From Candidatus Thalassarchaeaceae archaeon (lineage in GTDB: Archaea; Thermoplasmatota; Poseidoniia; Poseidoniales; Thalassarchaeaceae): 64,000 nucleotides of DNA. Positions 34,168 to 43,204 of this stretch are shown piece after piece. The stretch spans positions 40,500 through 104,499 of the forward strand of contig JAQXEZ010000020.1 in assembly GCA_029250605.1 (NCBI GenBank). The letters are read 5' to 3'. The position numbers were made by a program, and so were the translations under genes. The notes below the pieces were generated by a model. It worked only from the letters and a program-made list of their open reading frames with translations. It did not search any database and was not told the origin of the DNA. The first letter of the stretch is position 1. Every line of letters begins with the position of its first letter.

Positions 34168-35388
34168 TCAGAATGAGGCAAGGGTGGTTTGCCTCCCTCT
34201 GTTTGCGAACCAAGAGCGCTTTGCTTCTTCCGGAGAAGAAACCCTTGGTGCCAAATAAGAAACTGCTTCCGACAATGTGTCGAAAACCGTTGCCTTGCTC
34301 TTCATAGCATTCCTTACTGTCTCTCTGATTAGCCATACTCCGACAGGTGCCCAATAGCCGGGCCCAATGTCTCGCCAAACCATGCATGATCCTGATCTCC
34401 CAATGGCCTCCATGTGCTCAAGGACCGCTAGACGGGCAGCATAGTATGCGCCCGTGATCGAGTTTGCATATTCCGATCTTGGCTCCCCCTCCTCCCAGTC
34501 GTCGAGGACGTTTTCAGAAGAACCCCAAACAGATCCTTGGCACCAGGCTTCTAGCATCTGGAATGCCCATAGCCCTGGTGCGAGGATGACATGGAATCGA
34601 TTGTCGAGGTAGGTTGCCTCGAATACCATGTACTTGTCCAGCGAAGGGAGGTCGCGGACTCTCTCCCAGCACTGCTTGGAGAGGGTGTCGTCAGTTGCAG
34701 TAATTCCCCACCTGGTTGGAACTAGTTTCCTTTTCCCTTCCTTTCCAAGAAGGCCAGAGGACAGTATTCTAGAAATGTGGGACTCTCCTATTCCAGAGGA
34801 GGTTAGCTCCCCCATGGCCTCGTTAGCGAGGAGGTCGGTCTCGTTTGCGACTGAGTCAACCTTCCTGCTAATGCTGGCATGGCTGACAACGTCAGCACTG
34901 ACCAATCCCCCGGATGGGCCTAGGGGGGTGCTCATCGTGTCAAAGGACGGTGGGCCGCCAATCGGTACTGGTCGATCGAAGTCGAGCTCCACGTCAACTG
35001 AACCGGACGACATGGCGATTATCTGGGTGGCCTCGAGTACTCGACTGGATTCACCAGTGGTGTTCGTTGCCATTCTTCTGCCACCAGTAACCAAGTTGGC
35101 ATGTCTGGCTGCCACCTCCTCGAGAGGTTGTCCGAAGAGATCTGCTGGATCCCCACTGGATGGCAGATGTTCCCCTTTTCCATGAATCCAAGACACGCTT
35201 GGTCCGACTCTGACGTTCGGGTATCCGTACCTTCCTACGAATAGGGACGGGGGGCTTGGGCCTGCGATGTCGGCAAGAGTTGTTGCCTCTCCTTGGGGGA
35301 GTCTGCGCTTGACCTCGGAAAGAAGAGGGCATGGGGATATTCCGCACATACCCTTTGTGCCCCTGCAGTCGATGCACTCTGCGAACAC
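34168..35388 (-). CDS. nreA: Archaeal Nre family DNA repair protein with C-terminal PIP box
   Basis: A 406-residue protein of the archaeal Nre family. It starts at GTG and opens with a zinc-finger-like array, Cys5, Cys8, Cys15 and Cys20 (CIDCRGTKGMCGISPC). FVGRYGYPNVRVGP (about 50-63) and KVDSVANETDLLANEAMG are family-typical stretches, and it ends in QTTLASF (400-406), a PCNA-interacting (PIP) motif at the extreme C-terminus, as described for Nre proteins. Work in Haloferax links NreA to DNA damage tolerance, so its position 66 bases upstream of uvrA on the same strand is suggestive. The biochemical activity is not established. Confidence 0.88.
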   Translation of the reverse strand: MFAECIDCRGTKGMCGISPCPLLSEVKRRLPQGEATTLADIAGPSPPSLFVGRYGYPNVRVGPSVSWIHGKGEHLPSSGDPADLFGQPLEEVAARHANLVTGGRRMATNTTGESSRVLEATQIIAMSSGSVDVELDFDRPVPIGGPPSFDTMSTPLGPSGGLVSADVVSHASISRKVDSVANETDLLANEAMGELTSSGIGESHISRILSSGLLGKEGKRKLVPTRWGITATDDTLSKQCWERVRDLPSLDKYMVFEATYLDNRFHVILAPGLWAFQMLEAWCQGSVWGSSENVLDDWEEGEPRSEYANSITGAYYAARLAVLEHMEAIGRSGSCMVWRDIGPGYWAPVGVWLIRETVRNAMKSKATVFDTLSEAVSYLAPRVSSPEEAKRSWFANRGRQTTLASF

Positions 35389-35427
35389 GGAGGGAAATCG
35401 TAATCGGGCGCTCTTAGGGTTAATGGC

Positions 35428-36636
35428 TCAAGATAGCCATAGGGCATCGATAGTGTCACCCTTCTCGCAATTCGTGTCGGGAGGCAGCAGAGAAAGCCCG
35501 TTATGGGCAACCATACTGTGGATATTGCCGCTTCCTTGGTGGGTACTGGTGGAGGCTACCAGCGAGTCCCCCTCTTGCCTGATTGAAATTCTCCTCATGC
35601 ATAGTTTACCGGGGGCCCCGTTGAGAGGCTCCTGCATCGTGACCCGGACCCTGTTTGCCATCCTGGAGCCGTGAGGTTCGTCTGAACCCATGCTCTTGGA
35701 CATCCAAGGTGCCACCAAGACCGTGAAGACGACGTGGCTGCTAACCGGATTGCCGGGGAGGCCGAAGATAGGTTTGCCCTTCCAAGAGCCGAAGAGGGGA
35801 GGGCCTCCGGGCCTCATCATAATCCTCCAGAATTTGATATCTCCTTCTTCCTCCATTATCTGTCTGACGATATCCCACTTGCCCATACTTACCCCTCCAC
35901 TAGTGATGATGGCATCGCAAGATTCTGCTGCCCCGTCAAGGGCTTCCCTCAGATCGTCGATACTGTCTCGAATTAGTGCGTGTCTCCTTGGTATCCCTCC
36001 CATCTTCTTCACGAGCGAGGAGATTCCGAACGTATTGGATTCGTATATCGAGTTCTCGGACAGGGGCTCACCTGGAGGGGTTAGCTCATCTCCCACTCCT
36101 ATCACTGCTATCGAGGGTTGACGGACCACGGACACCATGTCGTGCCCCATTGTTGCAGCAAGCGAAATTGCCGATGGGGTCAGTAGGTTTCCAGATTTCA
36201 AGGGGCGTTCTCCCTTGGTGAGATTCTCGCCCCTCCTACGAATGAAGCCGGGTCTAGCTGGTCCGTTTATCGTGACTGAGCCACCATGTGTCGTAGATTC
36301 CTCCACCATCACGATAGCATCGGCACCCCCTGGGATCGGAGCGCCCGTCATTATGCTGCAGGCCTCTCCCTTGCCCACCGGTGGGACCTCTGCGGAGCCG
36401 GCTTGACTGGTTCCAACTATTCTCAATACTGTCTCTGATTCTTTGCAATCCGCCTCTCTGACTGCCCATCCATCCATGGCTGAGTTGTCGAAACGGGGGT
36501 CGTCCACGTGGGAACTTAGATCATCGAACAGTATCCTCCCTGAAGCCTGGTCCAGTGGAAGAACCTCTGGAGTTCTTTGCATTGAGAACTGGGTAGCTAT
36601 CTCCAAGGCTCGTTCCAGAGATACCCCTTTCTCCAT
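35428..36636 (-). CDS. moeA: Molybdopterin molybdenumtransferase MoeA
   Basis: Inserts molybdenum into adenylated molybdopterin, 402 residues from the ATG at 36636. Visible are NSAMDGWAV (51-59; the conserved Asp), the MTGAPIPGGADAIVMVE substrate loop, VGDELTPPGEPL, TSGGVSMGKWD (catalytic Asp/Ser-Gly region) and GLPGNPVSS. Upstream in-frame ATGs at 36696 and 36687 would make the gene overlap the divergent TauE-type start at 36686, so I prefer the internal start; the first 20 residues of the longer form are not family-like. nreA and uvrA follow on the same strand, but are not functionally related in an obvious way. mobA is at 967. Confidence 0.92.
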   Translation of the reverse strand: MEKGVSLERALEIATQFSMQRTPEVLPLDQASGRILFDDLSSHVDDPRFDNSAMDGWAVREADCKESETVLRIVGTSQAGSAEVPPVGKGEACSIMTGAPIPGGADAIVMVEESTTHGGSVTINGPARPGFIRRRGENLTKGERPLKSGNLLTPSAISLAATMGHDMVSVVRQPSIAVIGVGDELTPPGEPLSENSIYESNTFGISSLVKKMGGIPRRHALIRDSIDDLREALDGAAESCDAIITSGGVSMGKWDIVRQIMEEEGDIKFWRIMMRPGGPPLFGSWKGKPIFGLPGNPVSSHVVFTVLVAPWMSKSMGSDEPHGSRMANRVRVTMQEPLNGAPGKLCMRRISIRQEGDSLVASTSTHQGSGNIHSMVAHNGLSLLPPDTNCEKGDTIDALWLS

Positions 36637-36685
36637 GGATGCCGAGAAACGGTGGAGTTGAAGTGTCCTTCCCAAAGCGGTCCTC

Positions 36686-37444
36686 ATGGTTTCCACGGAG
36701 TTGGTACTGGTCCTATTGGCCCTGTTTGCAGTGGCGGCCCTCTACTCCTCGGTTGGGCTTGGAGGTGCTTCTGGGTACCTAGCAGTGCTGTCGATGACGA
36801 CATTCGCAGCATCGGAGTCTATTTGGCTCAAGCAATATGCATGGTCTCTGAATCTCATTGTAGCGGGGATAGCCTTCTGGCACTATCACAGATCTGGATA
36901 CCATGTCAGAGAACTATCCGTTCCCTTCATCTCAGCAAGTGTTCCCATGGCCGCCCTTGGAGGGTTCATGCTCGTGGAAGGGGCTGTGTACGACACCTTG
37001 CTCTCACTCGCGTTGATTGTAGCGGCTTGGCGCTTGGTTTCAGGTGACGCGGGAGTTAGCGAGGCGGTGCGACCCAGTGCTACCAAAGCCGCGTGGGTTG
37101 GCGGAGGTATCGGCTTGGCCAGTGGGGTGATAGGATTGGGAGGGGGCATCTTCCTTCTCCCTGCTCTCATGCTCGGGAGGTGGGCCACAGCAAAGGAGGC
37201 AGCTGCGACCACTTCTCTTTTCGTCTGGTTAAACTCCATCGCTGGATTAGCTGGAGCAGGGCTTGCTGGTAGGATTGACTTGGACCTAGGGCTCCTAGTT
37301 CCATTCGCGTCCGTAGTACTGGTAGGAGGGTTTCTTGGTTCGAGATATGGGTCACGGATGTCATCCCAAAGTGGAATCAGGGGGTTGCTGGTGGTGGTCC
37401 TGGTGCTGGCTGCCTTCAAGAGGACCCTCGAAATAGTTGGTTAG
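36686..37444 (+). CDS. TauE/SafE (TSUP) family anion transporter
   Basis: A 252-residue membrane protein with seven or eight helices in two inverted halves. The motif SSVGLGGASGYLAVL (about 21-35) and the matching ASGVIGLGGGIFLLPAL (about 145-161) are the paired glycine-rich signatures of the family, which moves sulfite, organosulfonates or other small anions. Starts at ATG 36686, divergent from moeA, and its last four bases overlap the end of purQ. With sulfotransferases and transsulfuration enzymes nearby, a sulfur compound is a plausible cargo, but this is only inference. Confidence 0.88.
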   Translation: MVSTELVLVLLALFAVAALYSSVGLGGASGYLAVLSMTTFAASESIWLKQYAWSLNLIVAGIAFWHYHRSGYHVRELSVPFISASVPMAALGGFMLVEGAVYDTLLSLALIVAAWRLVSGDAGVSEAVRPSATKAAWVGGGIGLASGVIGLGGGIFLLPALMLGRWATAKEAAATTSLFVWLNSIAGLAGAGLAGRIDLDLGLLVPFASVVLVGGFLGSRYGSRMSSQSGIRGLLVVVLVLAAFKRTLEIVG

Positions 37445-38250
37445 GCTTGCAGGACGTGCCTGACAGCATTGTGGAAGATCCCCATGCCTTCACCCTCTCC
37501 GTGAACCGGGTCCTCCCTGGTCCAAGTAGCACCTAGCCATGTTGAGTGATTGGCCTCTGGGTGGGGCATCAACCCGAAAACTAGTCCAGATGGATTGCAG
37601 ACTCCGGCAACGTTCCTCCAACTCTGGTTGGGGGAAATCGGGTATGGGAGTGGGGCATCTCCGGCGCTGGGGTATGTTGTTGCAGGGTCAACGTATCGTG
37701 CGACCAACTGCCCTGAATCTGCCCATTTGTCCATCAGAGTAGCATCGTCTGTGACGAACTTGCCCTCCCCATGACGAACGGGGACTCGGATTCGATCGAG
37801 TCCTTCTGTCCAGATGCAGGGGCTTTCTGGATCGAACTCCAGAGTTACCCATCTGTTCTCGTAGTGACCACTGTCGTTGAGAGCAAGTGATGAGGTCTGG
37901 GTGAGGCTTACTCCGTCATCGCCTGGTAACAGACCCATCTTGACAAGGACCTGGAAACCGTTGCAGATGCCAATGACCGGTTTCCCGGAGGTAACGAACT
38001 CCCTGACTTGTTCCCTGAGACCGAATCTGAGACGATTTCCCAGTAGCCTACCGCTTCCTAGGTGATCTCCGAAGGAGAAGCCCCCTGGGATGGCCATGAT
38101 TTGGTAGTCAGACAGTCTGGCCTCCTCATTCACCAGTCTATTGACATGGACCCTTTCAGCAGAAGCGCCGGCCATTCCGAAAACGGCCATGGTTTCGGTC
38201 TCGCAGTTAATCCCGAAGCCGGAAAGCACTGCGACCCTGGGCTCCATCAT
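37441..38250 (-). CDS. purQ: Phosphoribosylformylglycinamidine synthase, glutaminase subunit PurQ
   Basis: The 269-residue class I glutaminase that feeds ammonia to PurL in purine step 4. The nucleophile Cys96 lies in GICNGFQ, and the His230-Glu232 pair in MPHPEA completes the triad. GGFSFGDHLGSGR is the PurQ-typical oxyanion neighbourhood. It is longer than small PurQ (about 225) and resembles the C-terminal glutaminase domain of large-type PurL. The ATG at 38250 overlaps the purL stop as ATGA, so the two are translationally coupled. An earlier in-frame start (38280) would extend into purL without family similarity. Confidence 0.95.
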   Translation of the reverse strand: MMEPRVAVLSGFGINCETETMAVFGMAGASAERVHVNRLVNEEARLSDYQIMAIPGGFSFGDHLGSGRLLGNRLRFGLREQVREFVTSGKPVIGICNGFQVLVKMGLLPGDDGVSLTQTSSLALNDSGHYENRWVTLEFDPESPCIWTEGLDRIRVPVRHGEGKFVTDDATLMDKWADSGQLVARYVDPATTYPSAGDAPLPYPISPNQSWRNVAGVCNPSGLVFGLMPHPEANHSTWLGATWTREDPVHGEGEGMGIFHNAVRHVLQA

Positions 38251-41200
38251 ACCCCTCCTCCGTGCAAAGTGCCCTTCCACGAGTCTCTCAATACCTGCAT
38301 GGACTCGGATAATACGGCATGGCCACCCCTGCTGAATGAGATTTTATCTCCCTCCAACACGTCTCCGATGTAGTGGCAGACAACGCCCTCCATTGACTTC
38401 TCGAAGGCTTGCCTGTCTTCTGGCCTAGTGCTCACCAAGATCCTACCTAGGCTCTCGCCGAACAGAGCCCCCCAGACATCCAGATGTTCGCAGTCCGACC
38501 ACATTGGGGTAATGTCCACCTTCGCTCCTGAGTCTGATCCGAAGCAGCACTCTGCCAACGCCACGGCCAGCCCACCGTCGCTACAGTCATGCGCGCTCGC
38601 CACAAGTTCGTCCCTCATTGCGGCAGACAGAGCCCTGTAGGCAATCATGTTCCTCTCTGGGTCTATCTCAGGTACGGCCCCCCCTATCCCTCCGGTACCC
38701 TCATCTCGGAGCATGTACGAAAGTTCGCTAGCACCAAGCTCCTGGTGCGTCTGGCCGACTAGGAATATCACATCGCCTGGCTTCTTGAAGTCGGATGAGA
38801 CTGCCTTTCGGACGTCATGGTGATTCCCGAGGAGGCTGAACAGAAGCGTAGGGGGGACGCTGATCTTCTCACCCCCCAGCATAGCGTCGTTCTTCATGGA
38901 GTCCTTTCCACTGATGCATGGGAGCCGATATGCCCTGCATACATCATCCAAAGCCCGATTGGCCCTCACTAACTGAGCGAGCTTGTATTTCCCATCCGGA
39001 GTCTTGGGGGATTCAATCGGGTCGGGCCAGCAGAAGTTGTCAAGACCAGAGATGAGGTCCAAGTCCACCCCGACACATACAGCGTTGCGCAGTGCCTCGT
39101 CCACAGAGGCGGCAGCCATGGCATAGGCGTCGATATCGGAGTATCTAGGGGCGATGCCATTCGAAACGACCAGTCCCTGAGTTCCGCCCTGCAATGGGGC
39201 AATGACCGCTGCATCCCCCGGAGCATCGTGGTTAGCACCGACGAATGGCTTGATCACGCTCTGGGCTATGACCTCATGATCGTAAGACCGAACCCACCAC
39301 TCCTTGCTAGCGACGTTCGGTCTGGATAGCAATCTACCGAGAATATCGCCCATCCCGAACTCGTCTAGATCAGGGGTTTCGACTGGCAAATGGTCAGGTG
39401 GTTGCCATTCAGACTCGAGGACGAGCTGGGGGCAACCATCGAAAAGGAAATCGATTGTCAAGTTGGCCACCGGCGTCTCACCGTGACGGACTACGAAAGC
39501 CCCGGAATCAGTGAACGAACCCACTGCGGTAGCCTCCACCTCATGCAGAGCGGCTAGGGCCTCAAAGTCGGCGCAGTCTACTGGACTGACGCCCACAGTC
39601 ATTCTCTCTTGAGACTCGGAAACCAGTATCTCCCAAGATGAGAGCCCGGCCTGCTTCAGAGGGACAGCCCCCAGATCTAGTTCCGCACCGCCAGTGAGTT
39701 CTGCCATCTCCCCCACACTGCTGGAAAGCCCGCCGGCACCGTTGTCCGTGATGACTTGAATCAACCCCGCGTCCCTCGCCTCGAGGATCATGTCGAGCAT
39801 CTTCTTCTGGGTGATTGGGTCTCCGATCTGGACTGCAGAACTCGGGCTCTCCTCAGTCAGTTCTAGACTGGAGAAGGTGGCGCCGTGAATCCCGTCACTT
39901 CCGACGCGGCCACCGACCATGTAGACAATGTCACCCGGATGGGGTGTTTTCACGTGGCTCTCTCTGCCATCCGAAAGCAAACGAGGCATCAGTCCAACGG
40001 TACCGCAGAAAACCAGTGGCTTGCCGATATACCGCTCGTCGAATACTATTGCCCCGTTCACCGTCGGAATTCCAGACTCGTTTCCACCCGACCTGACCCC
40101 CGAATGTACCCCTCTGAAAACTCTCGAGGGGTGGAATAGCCCTGGGGGGATGTCTCCCGAGTAGTCGGGAGGGCCGAAGCAGAATACATCGGTATTTGCA
40201 ATCGGTCTAGCTCCGAGTCCAGTGCCTAGGATATCTCTATTCACTCCCACTATCCCTGTGATGGCCCCCCCATAGGGATCTAGCGCGCTGGGGCTATTGT
40301 GGGTCTCGGCCTTGATGCAGACGCTCCAGTCGTCGTTCCATGAGATGACCCCTGAGTTGTCGTGGAAGATGCTGAGCAGCCAATCTACGTCTGCCTGGAT
40401 ATCGAGAGTGGGTTGCATGATGTGGGTCTTGAACAGGGAATCGATTGTCGAATCCTCGCCTGTCACCTTGTCGGTGTGCCTGATTCTGGCTGCGAAAATC
40501 TTGTGCGAACAGTGCTCTGACCACGTCTGTGCAAGACACTCCAGCTCTGCGTCTGTAGGACGGTCAGGAGGGAGTCCTGTCTCTTTCCTTACAGACTTAA
40601 CCAGGGGGTCTCGGTAGTGTGCTTGTATCGCTCTCATCTCATCGAGGTTCAACGCCAGCAGTCCCTTCTCGCTGATTTCGATGAGCTCTTTGTCACTGAC
40701 TTCCAAATCAACGGTTGCTGGCTTCTGAAAGATTGCTGGAGGCATTTCAGGGAACTCAAGGAGAGGCCATGCCCCCTTAGCGCAGTCATCTCTGCCTGCC
40801 ACTGCCGCCCTCTCAATCATCGGATTGTGTAGGATGGTTGCCAAGTCATCTGGTGAGATGCGATCCTCTGACCCCCAGAATGCATATGTGGCGAATGTGG
40901 CCACCATTGCCGATGTTTGGTTTGGAAAGAGGGTTGTCAGGCCGTCCAGTCCGGCTTGGCCGGAGTTGTCCGTAACACCAGGCTTGAAACCGACCTGAAT
41001 TGCTGCTTCGGGGGGATTCAGGAAATTGTCCAACATCCTAGAACCCATTGACCCTACTTCGATCACTGGGTCCGCGAATAAGTCGTAAATCAGGGACTCG
41101 GCTTCTTCGTCGGAAATTTCGGATTTGACTTGGTAGCCAAGAATGACTCGTACGGAGGGGACATCGAGCCCATGGTCTGCTTTGAGCATGGATCTCACGC

Positions 41201-41279
41201 TCTCGCCACGTGCGTCAGGTAACCCATCGATATCCTTTGTAGTTACTTCGAAGAGTCTTGTGTTGGTTTCAGTTGGCAT
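38247..41279 (-). CDS. purL: Phosphoribosylformylglycinamidine synthase, large-type PurL
   Basis: A 1010-residue FGAM synthetase. The N-terminal 150 residues form a PurS-like domain followed by a linker, as in large (about 1300-residue) bacterial and eukaryal PurL, but the glutaminase domain is a separate gene coupled by an ATGA overlap. Synthetase motifs include ETHNSPSALDPYGGA, GVNRDILGTG, DNGAGGLSSSVGEMA, the second-half GGTQGLVVSNG and HDCSDGGLAVALAE. Combined with purQ the length is 1279, matching a single large PurL split at the domain boundary. The gene lies directly downstream of crcB on the minus strand (gap of nine bases). Confidence 0.95.
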   Translation of the reverse strand: MPTETNTRLFEVTTKDIDGLPDARGESVRSMLKADHGLDVPSVRVILGYQVKSEISDEEAESLIYDLFADPVIEVGSMGSRMLDNFLNPPEAAIQVGFKPGVTDNSGQAGLDGLTTLFPNQTSAMVATFATYAFWGSEDRISPDDLATILHNPMIERAAVAGRDDCAKGAWPLLEFPEMPPAIFQKPATVDLEVSDKELIEISEKGLLALNLDEMRAIQAHYRDPLVKSVRKETGLPPDRPTDAELECLAQTWSEHCSHKIFAARIRHTDKVTGEDSTIDSLFKTHIMQPTLDIQADVDWLLSIFHDNSGVISWNDDWSVCIKAETHNSPSALDPYGGAITGIVGVNRDILGTGLGARPIANTDVFCFGPPDYSGDIPPGLFHPSRVFRGVHSGVRSGGNESGIPTVNGAIVFDERYIGKPLVFCGTVGLMPRLLSDGRESHVKTPHPGDIVYMVGGRVGSDGIHGATFSSLELTEESPSSAVQIGDPITQKKMLDMILEARDAGLIQVITDNGAGGLSSSVGEMAELTGGAELDLGAVPLKQAGLSSWEILVSESQERMTVGVSPVDCADFEALAALHEVEATAVGSFTDSGAFVVRHGETPVANLTIDFLFDGCPQLVLESEWQPPDHLPVETPDLDEFGMGDILGRLLSRPNVASKEWWVRSYDHEVIAQSVIKPFVGANHDAPGDAAVIAPLQGGTQGLVVSNGIAPRYSDIDAYAMAAASVDEALRNAVCVGVDLDLISGLDNFCWPDPIESPKTPDGKYKLAQLVRANRALDDVCRAYRLPCISGKDSMKNDAMLGGEKISVPPTLLFSLLGNHHDVRKAVSSDFKKPGDVIFLVGQTHQELGASELSYMLRDEGTGGIGGAVPEIDPERNMIAYRALSAAMRDELVASAHDCSDGGLAVALAECCFGSDSGAKVDITPMWSDCEHLDVWGALFGESLGRILVSTRPEDRQAFEKSMEGVVCHYIGDVLEGDKISFSRGGHAVLSESMQVLRDSWKGTLHGGGV

Positions 41280-41288
41280 GCTGTCACC

Positions 41289-41648
41289 CTATACTAGGAA
41301 GGCCTCGCTCAATTGCCAACCAAGCCATGCGGTAATTGGTGCCAACAGGTTGAGGCAGACGTACACAGCGGCTGCCGTTGTGCTATCGTCCTTGAGGAGG
41401 TTGACTGTCTCGACGCCGAATGTGGACATGGTGGTAAAACCACCCAACAGTCCAGTCCCGAGTAGCAGCAGTGTCTCTGTCTGTAGCGAGGCGGCCATCA
41501 GAGCGCCTAGAAGGAATGCTCCCGAGAGGTTCACAGCGATTGTTGCCCATGGAACTTCTCCTGTTCCCGAGGGCATCGCCTCCGCGACTCCCCAGCGTGC
41601 AATCGAGCCAATCGCGCCTCCCAAACCAACCAGTGCCGCTGGATGCAT
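41289..41648 (-). CDS. crcB: Fluoride channel CrcB/Fluc
   Basis: A 119-residue four-helix membrane protein that exports fluoride as a dual-topology dimer. GGAIGSIARW (10-19) and VNLSGAFLLG (39-48, channel Asn40) in the first two helices, then LLGGFTTMSTFGVE (67-80), the sodium-site and phenylalanine-box segment, are diagnostic. In many homologues the Met at position 74 is Phe. The first 19 codons of the longer open frame (to 41705) are not family-like, so I start at 41648. No fluoride riboswitch is recognised upstream. It is divergent from pyrF and upstream of purL. Confidence 0.9.
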   Translation of the reverse strand: MHPAALVGLGGAIGSIARWGVAEAMPSGTGEVPWATIAVNLSGAFLLGALMAASLQTETLLLLGTGLLGGFTTMSTFGVETVNLLKDDSTTAAAVYVCLNLLAPITAWLGWQLSEAFLV

Positions 41649-41698
41649 GGTGCTGGCGGGAACTGACGGGGCTTCATATTTCTGAGAAGGGGGAAGAC

Positions 41699-42523
41699 TT
41701 GACAAACGGGCCAGTACAGGACTACAGGATGAAAGCCGAGGATGCTTGGGGACCCAGATGGGTGAACTGCGCGCACCCTCTGTCTCATGAGTTCATGAGA
41801 GTTGCTTGCGAAAAGGAGTCGTTGGTGGTACTGGCGGCGGACCTCCCCACAGTAGACGGGATAGTGCAACTAATCGAAGACGTGGGTGATTACGTTTGTG
41901 CACTGAAGACGCACGTTGACATGGTTGAGGGCTTCAACATGGAGGGTTGGTCAAAGGTAGTGGATGCAGCTCGTTCGAGGGGGATGTTGCTATTCGAAGA
42001 TCGGAAGTTCGCGGATATTGGCAGGGTAGCTCAGACTCAGATGGGGGGTTTGTATGATATTCGGTCTTGGGCTGACTTGGTTACTTCTCACAGCATAAGT
42101 GGCCCAGATGTCGTCGATGGAGTGGCCGCGGCCTGGGACGAGGTTGAGAGGATCGGTGGTGTTCTACTTCTGGCCCAGATGTCTAGCTCTGGAAATCTAC
42201 TAGAGGAGGGGTATACCGAAAGAACTCTGGAAATCGGAAACGCATCCCCTCATGTGTTGGGATATATCGGAAACGGGAGTTCTGTCTCTGAATTGGAAGG
42301 GCTTCGTTCCAAGGTAGGAGAGGGGCGAATGATTTGGACACCGGGTGTAAATCTGAGTGCAGAAGAGGGGGTCTTGGGACAAAGGTACGGACATCCGGCT
42401 GAAGCTGTTCTAGCTGGATCGGATGCGATCATTGTCGGTTCTGGGATTCACAGGTCGGAAGACCCGCTCTCTTCAGCACGAGAGTATGCTTCAGCCTCAT
42501 GGGGAGCATTGCTGGAGAGATAG
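41699..42523 (+). CDS. pyrF: Orotidine 5'-phosphate decarboxylase, eukaryal-like
   Basis: Makes UMP from OMP. The 274-residue protein (TTG start preceded by a GGGGGAA purine run six bases upstream; the ATG at 41729 is the alternative) has the catalytic tetrad region Asp48 (AADLP), Lys70 (ALKTHVD) and Asp101-Lys103-Asp106 in FEDRKFADIG. LLLAQMSSSGNLLEEGYTER and VGSGIHRSEDPLSSAREY resemble fungal and animal ODCase more than the short archaeal enzymes. The frame is open 76 codons farther upstream across crcB antisense, which I reject. A small membrane gene follows immediately. Confidence 0.9.
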   Translation: MTNGPVQDYRMKAEDAWGPRWVNCAHPLSHEFMRVACEKESLVVLAADLPTVDGIVQLIEDVGDYVCALKTHVDMVEGFNMEGWSKVVDAARSRGMLLFEDRKFADIGRVAQTQMGGLYDIRSWADLVTSHSISGPDVVDGVAAAWDEVERIGGVLLLAQMSSSGNLLEEGYTERTLEIGNASPHVLGYIGNGSSVSELEGLRSKVGEGRMIWTPGVNLSAEEGVLGQRYGHPAEAVLAGSDAIIVGSGIHRSEDPLSSAREYASASWGALLER

Positions 42524-42524
42524 C

Positions 42525-42761
42525 TTGGCAGTAGCAGGGGACGTAGTAGCATGGGGGTGCTCCGCGCTGGTGATTTTCGGGGTGGCATCGTACGTTTTTT
42601 TCGAGGTTCTAAAGAGGTGGAGGGTCGGGTTGCGGCTATCTGCCTTGGATGAGAGCCTGTTGTACGATGATGGGGTTTCTGTGGAAGTCATCACTGACAC
42701 ACCAATCGGCAGTAGCATGGTTGGAGGGGTAGTGGCTGAATTCGTGGAAGAAAGCCCCTAG
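42525..42761 (+). CDS. Small single-helix membrane protein
   Basis: A 78-residue protein. It starts at TTG 42525, with GGAGAG about eight bases upstream at the end of pyrF, so it is probably cotranslated with it. A hydrophobic helix (VVAWGCSALVIFGVASYVFF, about 6-25) is followed by a basic KRWRVG and then a soluble, mixed beta region ending VAEFVEESP. The frame is open upstream through the end of pyrF, but that is an overlap in another frame. No family was recognised. Confidence 0.5.
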   Translation: MAVAGDVVAWGCSALVIFGVASYVFFEVLKRWRVGLRLSALDESLLYDDGVSVEVITDTPIGSSMVGGVVAEFVEESP

Positions 42762-42825
42762 AGTGAGCCGACAGATTGATTCAAACGCATGAAGGTTCAT
42801 TTTCCGCCTAGTGCGGCGTTCACGC

Positions 42826-43200
42826 ATGGAAGACCCGTACGAATGGATGATGGAACCGAAGAAGTGGCTGATTCTGACATTGCTAGCCCATACTGGGTTG
42901 GGTGTCATCGGCAATGCAAGCTCGTATGAGGGAGATCTCGATGGGGTGCTAGCAACTCTTGGCTTCTTGTCGCTTATCTCGGTTTTCTTGGCCTATGCAG
43001 CATTCATGACAGAGGGCCAAGAGCAAGCGAGGTTGGCAGCGGTGATTTGCGGCCCGGTGTTCGTATGGTTCATCGTCTGCATGGCCATGGGGCTCGAGTT
43101 CATGGCCAATGAATTCACCATTGGTGAGATTGCCCCTGCCCTGATGATATGGGGGATGCCGGCTCTGGTGGGCGTGATGAACTGGAACATGGGGGAGTGA
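42826..43200 (+). CDS. Four-helix membrane protein, unknown
   Basis: A 124-residue membrane protein with helices near 13-30, 40-60, 67-87 and 95-118. I use the ATG at 42826 (MEDPYEWMMEPKKW); a GTG five codons upstream is possible. The predicted transcript continues into the SnoaL-like gene four bases downstream. No family signature was recognised; the arrangement is typical of small archaeal membrane proteins of unknown role. Confidence 0.55.
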   Translation: MEDPYEWMMEPKKWLILTLLAHTGLGVIGNASSYEGDLDGVLATLGFLSLISVFLAYAAFMTEGQEQARLAAVICGPVFVWFIVCMAMGLEFMANEFTIGEIAPALMIWGMPALVGVMNWNMGE

Positions 43201-43204
43201 TAGA

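Noticed and set aside
35267..35674. 135-codon plus-strand frame across the nreA/moeA junction
   Set aside because: It is antisense to the nreA start and the end of moeA and has no family features; shadow of GC-rich coding DNA.
41471..41698. Long upstream extension of pyrF across crcB
   Set aside because: The residues are antisense to crcB and Arg/Ser/Pro-rich; the strongly ribosome-binding TTG at 41699 fits the decarboxylase length.
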